From Pseudomonadota bacterium (GTDB lineage: Bacteria > Pseudomonadota > Gammaproteobacteria > Acidiferrobacterales > UBA6901), in assembly GCA_021785515.1 (NCBI GenBank), contig JAJYEX010000005.1, forward strand, positions 125,515 through 189,514: 64,000 nt of DNA. The letters run 5' to 3'. Shown here in pieces: positions 46,899 through 56,322 of this stretch. How positions within the stretch are numbered: the first letter of the stretch is position 1; every line of letters begins with the position of its first letter. A program made the position numbers and the translations under genes. The notes below the pieces were generated by a model. The model searched no databases, was not told the origin of the DNA, and saw only the letters and a program-made list of their open reading frames with translations.

Positions 46899-49466
46899 AT
46901 GTCCCTGCCGATCGAAGAGGTGATGCCGCAGTTGCGCGCGGCGCTTGCTGCGCATAACTCAGTGGTGCTGCAGGCGCCGCCAGGCGCTGGAAAAACCACC
47001 TGGGTGCCGCCGGCGTTGCTCGCCGAGCCCTGGCTCGCCGGCCGTTCCATTGTGATGCTTGAACCACGGCGACTTGCGGCGCGGGCAGCTGCGGCGCGCA
47101 TGGCACAGCAGTTCGGCGAACCAGCAGGCGCGACCGTCGGCTACCGGATTCGTTTCGAGAGCCGGGTGGCGGCGCAGACTCGTATCGAAGTGGTGACCGA
47201 GGGCATACTGGCACGCCGCCTGCAGGTGGACCCCGCGCTTGAAGGGGTGGGCTTGGTGATCTTCGATGAATTTCACGAGCGGCATCTGCACAGCGATCTC
47301 GCTTTGGCCCTGACCCTGGACGCCCAGCGTGGCCTGCGTGAGGATCTGCGCATCCTGGTGATGTCCGCGACCCTGGACACCGCCGCCGTGTCGCAGCTTC
47401 TTGGGCAGGCACCGATTATCTCCAGTCCTGGACGCAGTTTTCCGGTCACCGTGGAGTACTGTGACCGTGACCCTCAGACGCCGCCCGCGGAGTCTGTTGC
47501 CCGGGCCGTCGTCAGCGTCTTGCGCAGCAGCCAGGGTGATGTGCTGGGGTTTCTTCCGGGTGCCCGCGAGATCCGGCGTGCCCGTGAACTGCTGGCAGCC
47601 ATGTTGCCGCAAGACGCTGCGGAGGTTTTTCCGCTTTATGGCGACCTGCCGTGGACGCAGCAGGAGCGTGCCATTCATCCGTCCGGCTGCAGGAACCGCC
47701 CGAGGGTGGTGTTGGCCACCCCGATCGCGGAATCGAGCCTGACCATAGAGGGTATACACGTTGTGGTCGATTCCGGCTATGCGCGCGTGCCGCAGTTCGA
47801 TCCGAAAAGCGGGTTCAGCCGTCTTGTGACCCAGCGGATTTCACGGGCATCCGCCGAGCAGCGCAGTGGACGGGCAGGGCGTATGGCGCCCGGTCTCTGT
47901 CTGCGACTGTGGTCCGAGCACACCCACAGGGGCTTGGTGCCGAAGACAAACCCCGAAATACTCAGTGCCGATCTTGCCCCGCTTGCCCTGGAGATGGCTG
48001 TCTGGGGCGTGGGAGAGGCGGCCGGGCTGTCCTGGATCGATCCGCCGCCGGCTGCGGCCCTTGCCCAGGCGCGCGCCCTGCTGCGCGGGCTGGCTGCGGT
48101 AGACGCCGACGGACGGATCACGGACGTCGGCCGCAGCATGGCCCAGTTGCCGTTACACCCGAGGCTGGCGCGCATGCTCATCGTCGCGCGTGATTCAGGC
48201 CAGACAGCGCTGGCCTGCGATGTGGCGGCCGTCGTTTCGGAGCGCGACCTGCTGGCCGGGGACGCCCGCCGCTCCTGCGACATCGGCGTGCGCCTCGATG
48301 TCTTGCGCGAGTTCCGCGTGGCCGGCCGGTCCGCAGCGCAGCTCCGCGGCGCCGACGCCGAGCGCTGCGCGCGTGTGGATCAGGCATCGCAGCAGTTCCG
48401 CCGGCTGCTGGCTGTGCCCGCGGCGGATTCCGACCCCGATACGTCTGCTGCCGGTGAGCTGCTGGCGCTGGCTTATCCGGATCGCATCGCGATGCAGCGG
48501 GTACCGGGCGAATTGCGGTATGTGCTGGTGAACGGGCGTGGTGTACGCCTGCCCGAACATGAAGGCAGTCTGCGGCAGCCGTTTCTGGCAGTTGCGAGCG
48601 CCGATTGGGCCGCAGTGGAGCGTGCGGGTGCTCGTGGCCCGGGAACAGCGATTAGCTCCGAAGGAATGATCCATCTGGCCACCGCCGTCGATGGCGGCGC
48701 GCTGGAGGGGCTTTTTGCGGGCCAGGTACGTAGCGAAGATGTCGTACGCTGGGATGTCCAGCAGCAGTCGGTGATCGCCCGTCGCGAGCGGCGCATGGGG
48801 GCGCTGCTGCTCGCGAGCACACCCATTGCGGACGTGCCGGCAGAACGTCTGCGGGCGGCAGTGCTCGAAGGCGTGCGGCAGCTTGGCCTGCAGGCGCTGC
48901 CGTGGAGCCAGGAGGCGCGCCAGTGGCAGAGCCGGGTGCTGTGCATGCGCGACTGGTACCCGGAAGAAGATTGGCCAGACGTCTGCGATCAGGCCCTGGC
49001 TGCCTCACTGGAGGAATGGCTGGCGCCCCATCTCGATGGACTAGCGAGGCGCCAGCAGTTCGCGCAGCTTGATCTCGCCCGCATCCTCGCCGGCAGTCTC
49101 GACTGGAGCCGGGCGCAGCGGCTTGAGCACGATGCTCCAGCCCGTATACGGGTGCCGAGCGGCTCGCTGATCTCGCTTGAATACCGGGTTGGTGCGGCGC
49201 CGGTGCTGGCGGTAAAACTGCAGGAACTTTTTGGCCTGGCCGACACGCCCTGCGTCGCCCGTGGCCGGGTGCCCGTGACCCTGCATCTGTTGTCGCCGGC
49301 CCGTCGTCCGATTCAGATGACCCAGGACCTGCGTGGCTTCTGGGACCGGACCTACGCTGAAGTGCGCAGGGAACTCAAGGCCCGCTATCCAAAGCATCCC
49401 TGGCCCGATGATCCCTGGAATGCGCCACCCACGGCACGCAGCAACCGCAGGCGCAAACCGCGATAA
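46899..49466 (+). CDS. hrpB: ATP-dependent helicase HrpB
   Basis: HrpB is a DExH helicase of the HrpA/B group. The 855-residue protein has Walker A QAPPGAGKTT, motif II FDEFHERH, motif III VMSATLD, and motif VI QRSGRAGRMAPG. The HrpB-specific C-terminus follows, with SLISLEYRVG, VPVTLHLLSPARRPI and ARYPKHPWPDDPW. ATG at 46899 is preferred over frames that run back into the dehydrogenase gene. Role in RNA processing is not settled even in E. coli. Confidence 0.95.
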   Translation: MSLPIEEVMPQLRAALAAHNSVVLQAPPGAGKTTWVPPALLAEPWLAGRSIVMLEPRRLAARAAAARMAQQFGEPAGATVGYRIRFESRVAAQTRIEVVTEGILARRLQVDPALEGVGLVIFDEFHERHLHSDLALALTLDAQRGLREDLRILVMSATLDTAAVSQLLGQAPIISSPGRSFPVTVEYCDRDPQTPPAESVARAVVSVLRSSQGDVLGFLPGAREIRRARELLAAMLPQDAAEVFPLYGDLPWTQQERAIHPSGCRNRPRVVLATPIAESSLTIEGIHVVVDSGYARVPQFDPKSGFSRLVTQRISRASAEQRSGRAGRMAPGLCLRLWSEHTHRGLVPKTNPEILSADLAPLALEMAVWGVGEAAGLSWIDPPPAAALAQARALLRGLAAVDADGRITDVGRSMAQLPLHPRLARMLIVARDSGQTALACDVAAVVSERDLLAGDARRSCDIGVRLDVLREFRVAGRSAAQLRGADAERCARVDQASQQFRRLLAVPAADSDPDTSAAGELLALAYPDRIAMQRVPGELRYVLVNGRGVRLPEHEGSLRQPFLAVASADWAAVERAGARGPGTAISSEGMIHLATAVDGGALEGLFAGQVRSEDVVRWDVQQQSVIARRERRMGALLLASTPIADVPAERLRAAVLEGVRQLGLQALPWSQEARQWQSRVLCMRDWYPEEDWPDVCDQALAASLEEWLAPHLDGLARRQQFAQLDLARILAGSLDWSRAQRLEHDAPARIRVPSGSLISLEYRVGAAPVLAVKLQELFGLADTPCVARGRVPVTLHLLSPARRPIQMTQDLRGFWDRTYAEVRRELKARYPKHPWPDDPWNAPPTARSNRRRKPR

Positions 49467-49495
49467 TGTAAGGGTCTGGTCCTCGGTACCCGGCT

Positions 49496-50389
49496 CTAGC
49501 GGGGGGCAGGGAGGTCCGCGCACCAGCGGTCGATCGCCTGGCGCATCGCGTCAGGTGCTTCAGTCGGGATCCAGTGCCGCGATTCCAGCGTCACTACGCG
49601 GCAGCCGTGCATTTTGGCCAGCAGTGCGCGGGTGCGTTCGAGTCTGCTAAATGCTGCGCCGGTCGAGAGCAGCGCCAGAGCAGGCACGTCCTGGAGCCTG
49701 GCGAAGGGTGGCAGGGGGCCGGTCACCGCCGCCAGATCGTCCAGGTAGTTCGCGCTTGGCGTATACCGCAGATCCTGCCACGGCGAGGCGTAGCGGCGCG
49801 TAAGCGATTCACTGTCGTGGTCTTGTGCCATGGTGAGCCGCGTGATCCGGTCCAGTTCCGCAAGATCCAGCGCCGGTATCCGGCGCCGTCGTATCCCTAT
49901 CCGGTTGAGGATGCGTACGCCGGTTGCCATGGCCAGGATCAAGGGCCGCAGTGTTCGCGCGATCCTGAGGGTGGTGGATTGTGCGTCCGGCAGTATGGGC
50001 TCAATCAGCACCAGACCCTGTGTCTTCTGCGGGAAGCGGGAGGCGAACTGCAGGGCGATGTTCGCCCCCAGGCAGTGGCCGACGAGTACTGCACGCGGGT
50101 GGCATTCCGCATCAAGGATTGCGGCGATGTCGTCGCACCAGCGTGCCATGCTGAGGCGGCGACGCACTGGCGACGCGCCATGACCCCGCAGGTCGAGGCG
50201 TACTATCGCCCAGTTGCGGCGCAGCGTCGTGTTGCGCACGAACTCCGACCAGCGCGTCAGGTTGCTCGCCATGCCGTGGATGAGCACGATCATTCCGGTC
50301 GGAACCGCGCTTGTCGAGGAGCAACGGTAGGCGATGGTGGCGCCATCTGGGCGGCGCAGGGTCTTCGCGGTGTCGGGTTCCTTCGGCAT
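49496..50389 (-). CDS. alpha/beta hydrolase with a cysteine in the nucleophile elbow
   Basis: The 297-residue protein has an alpha/beta-hydrolase fold: oxyanion strand IVLIHGMASN, RLDLRGHG, and a nucleophile elbow VGHCLGAN where Cys106 takes the usual Ser place. The C-terminal SRHWIPTEAPD carries the likely catalytic His. Cys nucleophiles occur in dienelactone hydrolases. The ATG at 50389 (MPKEPDTAKT) is used; one 48 bases earlier is possible. It is convergent with hrpB. Substrate unknown. Confidence 0.82.
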   Translation of the reverse strand: MPKEPDTAKTLRRPDGATIAYRCSSTSAVPTGMIVLIHGMASNLTRWSEFVRNTTLRRNWAIVRLDLRGHGASPVRRRLSMARWCDDIAAILDAECHPRAVLVGHCLGANIALQFASRFPQKTQGLVLIEPILPDAQSTTLRIARTLRPLILAMATGVRILNRIGIRRRRIPALDLAELDRITRLTMAQDHDSESLTRRYASPWQDLRYTPSANYLDDLAAVTGPLPPFARLQDVPALALLSTGAAFSRLERTRALLAKMHGCRVVTLESRHWIPTEAPDAMRQAIDRWCADLPAPR

Positions 50390-50936
50390 GGTTCGGCGCA
50401 GTCGTCGGCCGTGGCGGGTCGCAGGCACCTCAGTCAACGGGCCGGGGTTCTGGTGCGGGTTTAGGCTTAGCGGTTTAGCAAGTGAGTCCTGGCCGGCCGC
50501 CTACTCCCGGCCGGGTGGCGCCCCGCTGCTCTTGTCGGCCGGGTGATCGCAAGGTCCTGCGATGCCGTCGACGTTGTCGCCCGGGCGTCCGGGATGGGCG
50601 AATTGCGATACCGGGATGTAGCGCTGATCTGCATAATGGTTTGCGGGCAGCTCCCACTGCCGGGCCCGTCTGGCGGTCACCGCATTCCGGTGTCTGCGTG
50701 GACCGCCGCAGTATGAAGAATAGCTTAACCCAACTGTTGACGGTCTCCAACCCGTTCCAAAGACCGCGGCCGCTGCCGGCGTTTCATCAAGTGATTGATA
50801 ATTAATTGAACTGCTGCGCTTCCAGCCAGTGCCGCCCGGGATGGCCTGATCTCCCATCAATCCGGGAATGTGGCATAATCAGGTGTGCCCCGTCCTGACG
50901 TGCGGACCAGCTGACTAATTTTCGACAAGGTTGACG
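50390..50936. other. 547-bp intergenic region
   Basis: This lies between the divergent hydrolase and DsbG-like genes. An AT-rich patch is at 50791-50810. CATAAT at 50874-50879 is a possible -10 for the right-hand gene, about 58 bases before its start. No gene or RNA was recognised. Confidence 0.5.
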
Positions 50937-51782
50937 ATGAAGACTCCGGGATTGACAGGCAGATTGCTGCCTGCCGCCGTGCTGGCTTGTGCGATGCTGA
51001 CAGGTTCCGATGCGATGGCCGGGAAGACGGCGGTGTCCGCCTACCCCCTGTCCATCCAGACGGCGCTCCATTCGGGGATGAAGCTAATCAGGCAGTTTCC
51101 CGCGGTTTCCGGTCTGACGGGCTGGGTGCTGTCCCACGATGGACGATATAGCATGGTCTTTACCACCGCGGACAGGAAGACGCTGATCCTCGGGACTTTG
51201 GTTGATGAGAAAGGAGCGGACCTGACGTCCGCCTACGCTGCCAAATACATCCCCAAGCCGGACTATGCCACGCTGTTTCCGGCGCTGAAGTCGACCGGTT
51301 ACGTCGTAGAGGGGGCGGGCGCCAATGCCAAGAGCGTTCTGTATGTGTTCTTTGATCCGAATTGCATCTATTGCCATCTGACGTGGAAGGCCCTGCAGCC
51401 GTACGAAAAGGCCGGGTTGCAGGTGCGATGGATTCCGGTCGCCTTCCTCAAGCCGACATCGGCGGGCAAGGCGGCGGCGATCATGGAGGACAAGGATCCG
51501 CCGGCAGTGTTTCGCGACAACGAGCTGCGCTTCAACACCGCGACCGAGGAGGGTGGGATCAAGCCTCTGGGCCGGCCGCCAGCCGCTGTCCTCGCCCGTA
51601 TCCAGCAGAACGGGCAGCTTATGAGCCGCTTCGGATCGAACGGAACCCCGACTCTCGTCTGGAAAACCAAGTCGGGTGTCGTGCGGGCAATTTTTGGCCT
51701 GCCGAAACTGGATCGTCTGCCGTCCATTACCGGATTGCCGCTACAGAAGATAGATGATCCGGAACTGGCAAAGTTCCATTAG
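50937..51782 (+). CDS. dsbG: DsbG-like thiol:disulfide interchange protein
   Basis: The 281-residue periplasmic protein has a signal peptide (cut near ADAMAG, about residue 29), an N-terminal dimerisation-like domain and a thioredoxin fold with FFDPNCIYC (Cys143, Cys146) and NGTPTLVW for the cis-Pro. DsbG isomerises or protects cysteines in the periplasm. The CIYC pair differs from E. coli DsbG (CPYC). ATG at 50937 has AAGG upstream. It is followed by degP, which also acts in envelope quality control. Confidence 0.88.
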   Translation: MKTPGLTGRLLPAAVLACAMLTGSDAMAGKTAVSAYPLSIQTALHSGMKLIRQFPAVSGLTGWVLSHDGRYSMVFTTADRKTLILGTLVDEKGADLTSAYAAKYIPKPDYATLFPALKSTGYVVEGAGANAKSVLYVFFDPNCIYCHLTWKALQPYEKAGLQVRWIPVAFLKPTSAGKAAAIMEDKDPPAVFRDNELRFNTATEEGGIKPLGRPPAAVLARIQQNGQLMSRFGSNGTPTLVWKTKSGVVRAIFGLPKLDRLPSITGLPLQKIDDPELAKFH

Positions 51783-51968
51783 CGGGAAGGGGAAGCCCGC
51801 AGGAATACCGGCACGTATGCGCCGGTTTGAGGGCTTATCGGATGCGGATGGCAGAACTTTTTGCCTGTTCAGTGATCCATGGAAAGGTATGTCCCGGCCC
51901 GCGCAGGAGTTATCAGGTCCGGGAATGCCTTGATCGTCGCTGTTGCGTATATACCTGGAGGTTTCCGG

Positions 51969-53474
51969 ATGTCGATTGACCGTCGTTCATTCAAGATTGG
52001 CGTTATTGCGGGGCTGTTTCTGGTCGTCGGCATAGCCGTCGGCATGGTGTTCGCTATACGCATGAAAAGCGCGGAATCTGCGACCGCGTTTGCCGGGGTG
52101 GATACCCGGGCACTGCCGATCAAGGTCGATGCCGGGCCGGATTTTGTTCCGATTGTGAAGGCGGACCTGCCGGCAATCGTCAACATATCGACGACGCGCA
52201 TCATCAAATCTCCCGCCCAGACGATGAACTCGCCTTTTGGCGAGGATCCGTTCTTCCGCCAGTTTTTCGGCAACCAGTTCTTTCATAATTTCCAGATCCC
52301 GCGCGAGGAACGCGAGAGCGCGCTGGGCTCCGGCGTGATCGTCAGCCCAAACGGCTACATCATCACCAACAACCACGTCATCGCCAAGGCCGACACCATC
52401 AAGGTGATTCTGGGCAACAACCGCGTGTACAAGGGAAAGGTGGTCGGCGCAGATCCGCTTAGCGACATTGCGGTTGTGAAGATCAATGCAAAGAATCTGC
52501 CGGTCATTCCCTGGGGCAATTCGAGCAAGCTCCAGGTCGGGCAGTATGTGCTGGCGATGGGCAACCCATTCGGTCTGAACCAGACCGTGACCATGGGCAT
52601 AGTCAGCGCGCTGGGGCGCGAGGATGTCGGAATCGATAACTACGAGGATTTCATACAGACTGACGCGGCGATCAATCCCGGCAATTCGGGTGGCGCGCTG
52701 GTGAATACCCGGGGGCAGTTGGTGGGGATCAATACGGCGATCTACACCCGCAGCGGCGGCTACATGGGCATTGGATTTGCGATTCCCAGCAACATGGCGC
52801 GCAACGTCATGACCCAGCTCATCAAGCATGGGCGCGTTATTCGCGGCTGGCTTGGCGTGTCCATCCAGGAGGTCACCCCGGCGCTTGCCAAGAACTTCGG
52901 TCTGCCGAATTCCAACGGAGCGCTTGTGGGCGAAGTCTTCAAGGGCAGCCCTGCGTTCCGGGCGGGTCTGAAGACTGGCGACGTGATCGTCAAGTACGAT
53001 GGCAAGGTTGTCGACAACCCGACGACGCTACGCAACTTCGTTGCCAATACGCCTGTTGGCAGCGAGGTCGACATCACCGCGATCCGCAACCGCAAAACCG
53101 TGGTGCTGCATGCCAAGATTGTGGAGCAGACCAAGCAAGATCTTGAGATCGCCAAGACCGGCGGCGGACAGACGCAGGAGAGCCGGCACACGCTGCTGTC
53201 GGGGCTTGCTGTCCAGAACCTGACTCCGCAAATCGCGAGCCAGCTCGGACTGCCGGGTTATTCGACCGGTGTGGTGATTTCGCAGGTCAATCCTGACAGT
53301 GCTGCTGCTGCGGTGGGCTTGCAGCCCGGCGATGTGATCACTCAGATCAACCGCCAGACGGTCCGCAATCTGGCCGATTACCGGCGCATCACCGGCAAGC
53401 TTGGCAAGGACCAGAGCGTGCTCCTGCTCATCAAGCGTGGGAATACGAACATGTTCGTGGTGATCAATCGATGA
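51969..53474 (+). CDS. DegP/DegQ-type periplasmic serine protease (Do family)
   Basis: The 501-residue protein is anchored or secreted by an N-terminal hydrophobic segment (about residues 9-31). The trypsin-like domain has His136 in NNHVIAK, Asp166 in LSDIAVV and Ser240 in NPGNSGGAL. Two PDZ domains follow (about 295-385 and 405-500). It degrades or refolds misfolded envelope proteins. ATG at 51969 has GGAGG nine bases upstream. A small lipoprotein gene overlaps its stop (ATGA). Confidence 0.95.
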   Translation: MSIDRRSFKIGVIAGLFLVVGIAVGMVFAIRMKSAESATAFAGVDTRALPIKVDAGPDFVPIVKADLPAIVNISTTRIIKSPAQTMNSPFGEDPFFRQFFGNQFFHNFQIPREERESALGSGVIVSPNGYIITNNHVIAKADTIKVILGNNRVYKGKVVGADPLSDIAVVKINAKNLPVIPWGNSSKLQVGQYVLAMGNPFGLNQTVTMGIVSALGREDVGIDNYEDFIQTDAAINPGNSGGALVNTRGQLVGINTAIYTRSGGYMGIGFAIPSNMARNVMTQLIKHGRVIRGWLGVSIQEVTPALAKNFGLPNSNGALVGEVFKGSPAFRAGLKTGDVIVKYDGKVVDNPTTLRNFVANTPVGSEVDITAIRNRKTVVLHAKIVEQTKQDLEIAKTGGGQTQESRHTLLSGLAVQNLTPQIASQLGLPGYSTGVVISQVNPDSAAAAVGLQPGDVITQINRQTVRNLADYRRITGKLGKDQSVLLLIKRGNTNMFVVINR

Positions 53475-53821
53475 GTCCGGCCAGCAGGTGGCGCCGCCGC
53501 CTGGGTGGTTTCGCTGCAGCCGGCGTCCTGGGCGTCATGCTCGCAGGCTGCAGCACGGTTCAGGTCGGGCGGAACTTCAGCGTGCAGGCCTTCGCCAGCC
53601 GGGTGGTGCGTGGTCGCACCACCGAGGCTGAGGTGCGCAGTTGGCTGGGTGCGCCGGGCAGCACCGGCATCGTGGTGCAGAGCAACGGTGAACGCCTTAC
53701 CAAGTGGGCCTACTTCTACGGACAGGGGACGCTGCCACGGCTGAACGGTGCACATCTGAAGATGCTGGAAGTGCAGTTCGACCGGCACGGCATCGTGCGC
53801 GCGTACAACTGGTCGCGCTAG
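53471..53821 (+). CDS. BamE/SmpA-like lipoprotein
   Basis: The 116-residue protein has a lipobox LAGC at Cys27 and a short domain with VVRGRTTEAEVRSWLG, KWAYFYGQG and LEVQFDRHGIVRAYNW. This pattern (TTxxEVxxxLGxP then WxYxY) is that of BamE/OmlA-like lipoproteins. It is translationally coupled to degP by an ATGA overlap. It probably sits in the outer membrane; function is unproven. Confidence 0.8.
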   Translation: MSPASRWRRRLGGFAAAGVLGVMLAGCSTVQVGRNFSVQAFASRVVRGRTTEAEVRSWLGAPGSTGIVVQSNGERLTKWAYFYGQGTLPRLNGAHLKMLEVQFDRHGIVRAYNWSR

Positions 53822-53953
53822 GCCGGGTGGTGGCGGGGAAATAGCCGGACCCTTGGCCCGGCGGGTGTGTGCGTCCCGTTTTTGCACGGACGGATCCGTA
53901 TCGACGTTTTCCGGAATGTTGATTGCGCGGCCGGTACCGCCACCTGGCGAAGC

Positions 53954-54337
53954 CTAGGTGTCGGGGTCCGATTCCGGAGCCGCCAGACCACGGATCTTCC
54001 GGCGTGCGCTGTCGACGTTGAGAGCGCACGGGAAGGGCGGGTTGCCGGCAATCTGCTGTGACAGCGCGAAGGCTGCGTACGGGCGGATGTTGGTAGCGAC
54101 CATGGTGATGCCGGATATCATGCATAGCGAATTCATGGTCGTCATCCACTCGTAATACACGTTATCGATGAGCGCCACGCTTTTCAGGTCGTAGATGAGG
54201 AAGCGGGCGCGCTGTTTCTGCAGATACCCCAGCAGCGGCACGAGGTAGGCGTCCGGATCGGTCGGATCCAGGCCCTCACCCGGCTCGAGCAGCACGCTGT
54301 CCTCGCCAATGGGCGTCAGGTGTATTCCGGGGATCAT
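53954..54337 (-). CDS. RsbS-like STAS domain protein
   Basis: The 127-residue protein is a lone STAS domain, as in stressosome core protein RsbS: FLIYDLKSVALIDNVYYEWM, then GITMVATNIRPYAAFALSQQI. In B. subtilis RsbS the MIDSF motif carries phosphorylated Ser59; here the same site reads LIDNV, so Asn59 replaces Ser. The gene is last of four in the same direction. It would form the stressosome core with the RsbR-like protein. AAGGATG precedes the ATG. Confidence 0.82.
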   Translation of the reverse strand: MIPGIHLTPIGEDSVLLEPGEGLDPTDPDAYLVPLLGYLQKQRARFLIYDLKSVALIDNVYYEWMTTMNSLCMISGITMVATNIRPYAAFALSQQIAGNPPFPCALNVDSARRKIRGLAAPESDPDT

Positions 54338-54373
54338 GGGCTGATCATCCTTTCGTCGCCGGACGTCGCGTGT

Positions 54374-55252
54374 CTAGCCCTTGCCCTGGTGCACTTCCAC
54401 TTTGAGGCGACGGAACGCTTCCTTCAGACCCTCGGACAGGGTCGCGCGCGTCGTCACTTTGCCGAGATCGATGTTCAGGCTCGTTAGCGATCGGGCTATT
54501 TCGGGACGTATGCCAGTGAGGACAGCCTCGGCGCCCATGAGTCCGACGGCACGAATCATCTGGATCAGGTGGTGCGATACCTGAGAGTCTATGGCCATGA
54601 CGCCGGTAACGTCGATCACCACGACCCGGGCGCGTTCCGCTTCGATGCGCGACAGCAGGTTTTCCATGACCATCATGGTGCGGGTTGAATCCAGGGTTCC
54701 GATGATCGGCAGGGTGAGTACCCCGTCCCAGATCTCCGTGATAGGCGTCGACGTTTGGCGCAGCTCCTCCTGCTGGGCCTGTATGGTTCGCTCCTTTTCC
54801 TCGAGATAAACGTGAAAGACGTCCAGGATGATGTCGTTGAAAATCGAACCAAGCAGCAGCAGAATCGCCCGCGATTGGGCGAAGTCGACGGTGGCGTCGG
54901 CCTCAAGGTTGTCCAGGAAGACACGCTGCAGGAACTGTATGTAGCGCACGAACTCGTCAAGATTGCTGCCGCGCGCCTGGATCTGCTGGGAAAAGCTGGT
55001 GAAAAACTTGCGCAAAGCGCCAAACTCGGCGCTGCGCCGGTCCAGCTGTGTGCCGGTTTGGAGCAGTATGACCACCAGTTCCAGGAATTCGAGACTGTAG
55101 TCGTTGATCTCTTCCTTGGACAGCAGGTTGGCCTGCCCGAATATTTTGTGGCCCTGCTGCTCGATGATCGCCGAGATCTTTCCCACATTCAGCATGAGCA
55201 GATCGATCAGTATCTGGCTGGTGGTGCGCTGGGTTGGGGCGGGTGTCGTCAT
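54374..55252 (-). CDS. RsbR-like stressosome protein (sensor domain plus STAS)
   Basis: The 292-residue protein has an N-terminal helical sensor domain (about 1-155), a linker EEKERTIQAQQEEL, then a STAS domain with the RsbR signatures LPIIGTLDSTR, VVVIDVTGVMAIDSQVSHHL and LTGIRPEIARSL. B. subtilis RsbRA is phosphorylated at Thr171 and Thr205; here the matching residues are Ser189 and Ser223, so a hydroxyl is kept. GAGGAC lies before the ATG. It is 11 bases after the RsbT-RsbX fusion gene. Confidence 0.9.
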   Translation of the reverse strand: MTTPAPTQRTTSQILIDLLMLNVGKISAIIEQQGHKIFGQANLLSKEEINDYSLEFLELVVILLQTGTQLDRRSAEFGALRKFFTSFSQQIQARGSNLDEFVRYIQFLQRVFLDNLEADATVDFAQSRAILLLLGSIFNDIILDVFHVYLEEKERTIQAQQEELRQTSTPITEIWDGVLTLPIIGTLDSTRTMMVMENLLSRIEAERARVVVIDVTGVMAIDSQVSHHLIQMIRAVGLMGAEAVLTGIRPEIARSLTSLNIDLGKVTTRATLSEGLKEAFRRLKVEVHQGKG

Positions 55253-55263
55253 GGGAAATGTCC

Positions 55264-56322
55264 TCAGTTTGCCGCGGTTCGGATCACGAACAGGGAGCGG
55301 TCATCGTTGCCGCGGCTGGTGACCTGCGCAAGAAGGAAAGCGATCAGCTGCGGGTGCAGCCGCCATAGACCAGGAAAAGACCGGAGCGTCCAGTTGCGGC
55401 GCAGGCCGTCGGAGCATGTAAAAAACAGGGCCTGCGGGGGAAACGACAGGCTTTCGGCGCGCAGGCTGCGATGATCGTGTCCCAGGATACCGGGAGAGAA
55501 GGTGATGCTCCGCCGCTCGCCGTTGCAGATCAGGTAGGCGCTCATGTCGCCGACGCCGACAAAGCTAAGGGTGTTGCTGGCGTGTTCGATCTCGCACAGC
55601 AGCCCCACAGCTCCGCGTCCGCCGGCGGTCATCCGGCGGTCGATGTTCTGCATCAGCGTCTCAAGTGGAGCATCGATGTGCAGAACCTGATCCACGCCCC
55701 GGACCGCCTCGGCAGCCTCCCGCCCGTGTCCCAGGCCGTCGACGTGCAGCCAGCGGGTCCGCGTGCCGTTCAGGTTTACGGCCAAGGCGTCGCCGTTGAA
55801 CAGACTGTCCTGGTGAGCGCGCAGGCACAGGCCGTAGCTTGCGGGCGTGGATCTGACCGGATGGGATTCAGCGTCATAAAAACGCGCCCAGACGGCGGCG
55901 CCGTGCCAGGGCAGCTGGTCGGTGCCGGTGTCGGGCACCGAGTACATTTCGCTTTCATGCGCCAGACGCCGAATGGCACCCAGCCCTTTTCCGAGCGTAT
56001 TTGCCGTGGTGTACCCGTCGCGCTGCGCCCGGTCGAGGTCGGGAATGCCGGGGCCGTAATCTATGGCGAATATGTCGAGTGCCGGCCGCGGCAGGCGCGA
56101 TTCCCACACCTGTACCAGGCCGCTGCCCAGGGCGAATTTGATCTGATTGGTGACCATTTCGTTGCACACCAGTTCCATGCGTTCGCGCGTGAGCTGGGAA
56201 AATCCCATGCGACGGGACACAGCGCGCAGCTTCGAACGAAGCAGCACCTGCCCGCTTTCGTGCTGGACGTTCTGTTCGACCAGCAGGCGCAGTGGCCCGT
56301 TGTCCGGCGGCGTGTGGCTCAT
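55264..56322 (-). CDS. RsbT-like kinase fused to RsbX-like PP2C phosphatase
   Basis: The 352-residue protein joins a small GHKL ATPase (about 10-150: LVCNEMVTNQIKFA, IDYGPGIPD, GKGLGAIRRL) to a SpoIIE/PP2C phosphatase (about 155-350: LHVDGLGHGREA, FVGVGDMSAYL, FTCSDGL, NDDRSLFVI). In B. subtilis RsbT phosphorylates RsbR and RsbS and RsbX removes the phosphate; here both are in one chain. The ATG at 56322 overlaps the stop of the upstream GGDEF gene by four bases (ATGA). Confidence 0.88.
   Translation of the reverse strand: MSHTPPDNGPLRLLVEQNVQHESGQVLLRSKLRAVSRRMGFSQLTRERMELVCNEMVTNQIKFALGSGLVQVWESRLPRPALDIFAIDYGPGIPDLDRAQRDGYTTANTLGKGLGAIRRLAHESEMYSVPDTGTDQLPWHGAAVWARFYDAESHPVRSTPASYGLCLRAHQDSLFNGDALAVNLNGTRTRWLHVDGLGHGREAAEAVRGVDQVLHIDAPLETLMQNIDRRMTAGGRGAVGLLCEIEHASNTLSFVGVGDMSAYLICNGERRSITFSPGILGHDHRSLRAESLSFPPQALFFTCSDGLRRNWTLRSFPGLWRLHPQLIAFLLAQVTSRGNDDRSLFVIRTAAN

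Noticed and set aside
49574-50464. 296-codon plus-strand frame opposite the alpha/beta hydrolase
   Set aside because: No motifs and Gln/Arg/His-rich composition; the minus strand has the hydrolase fold signatures.
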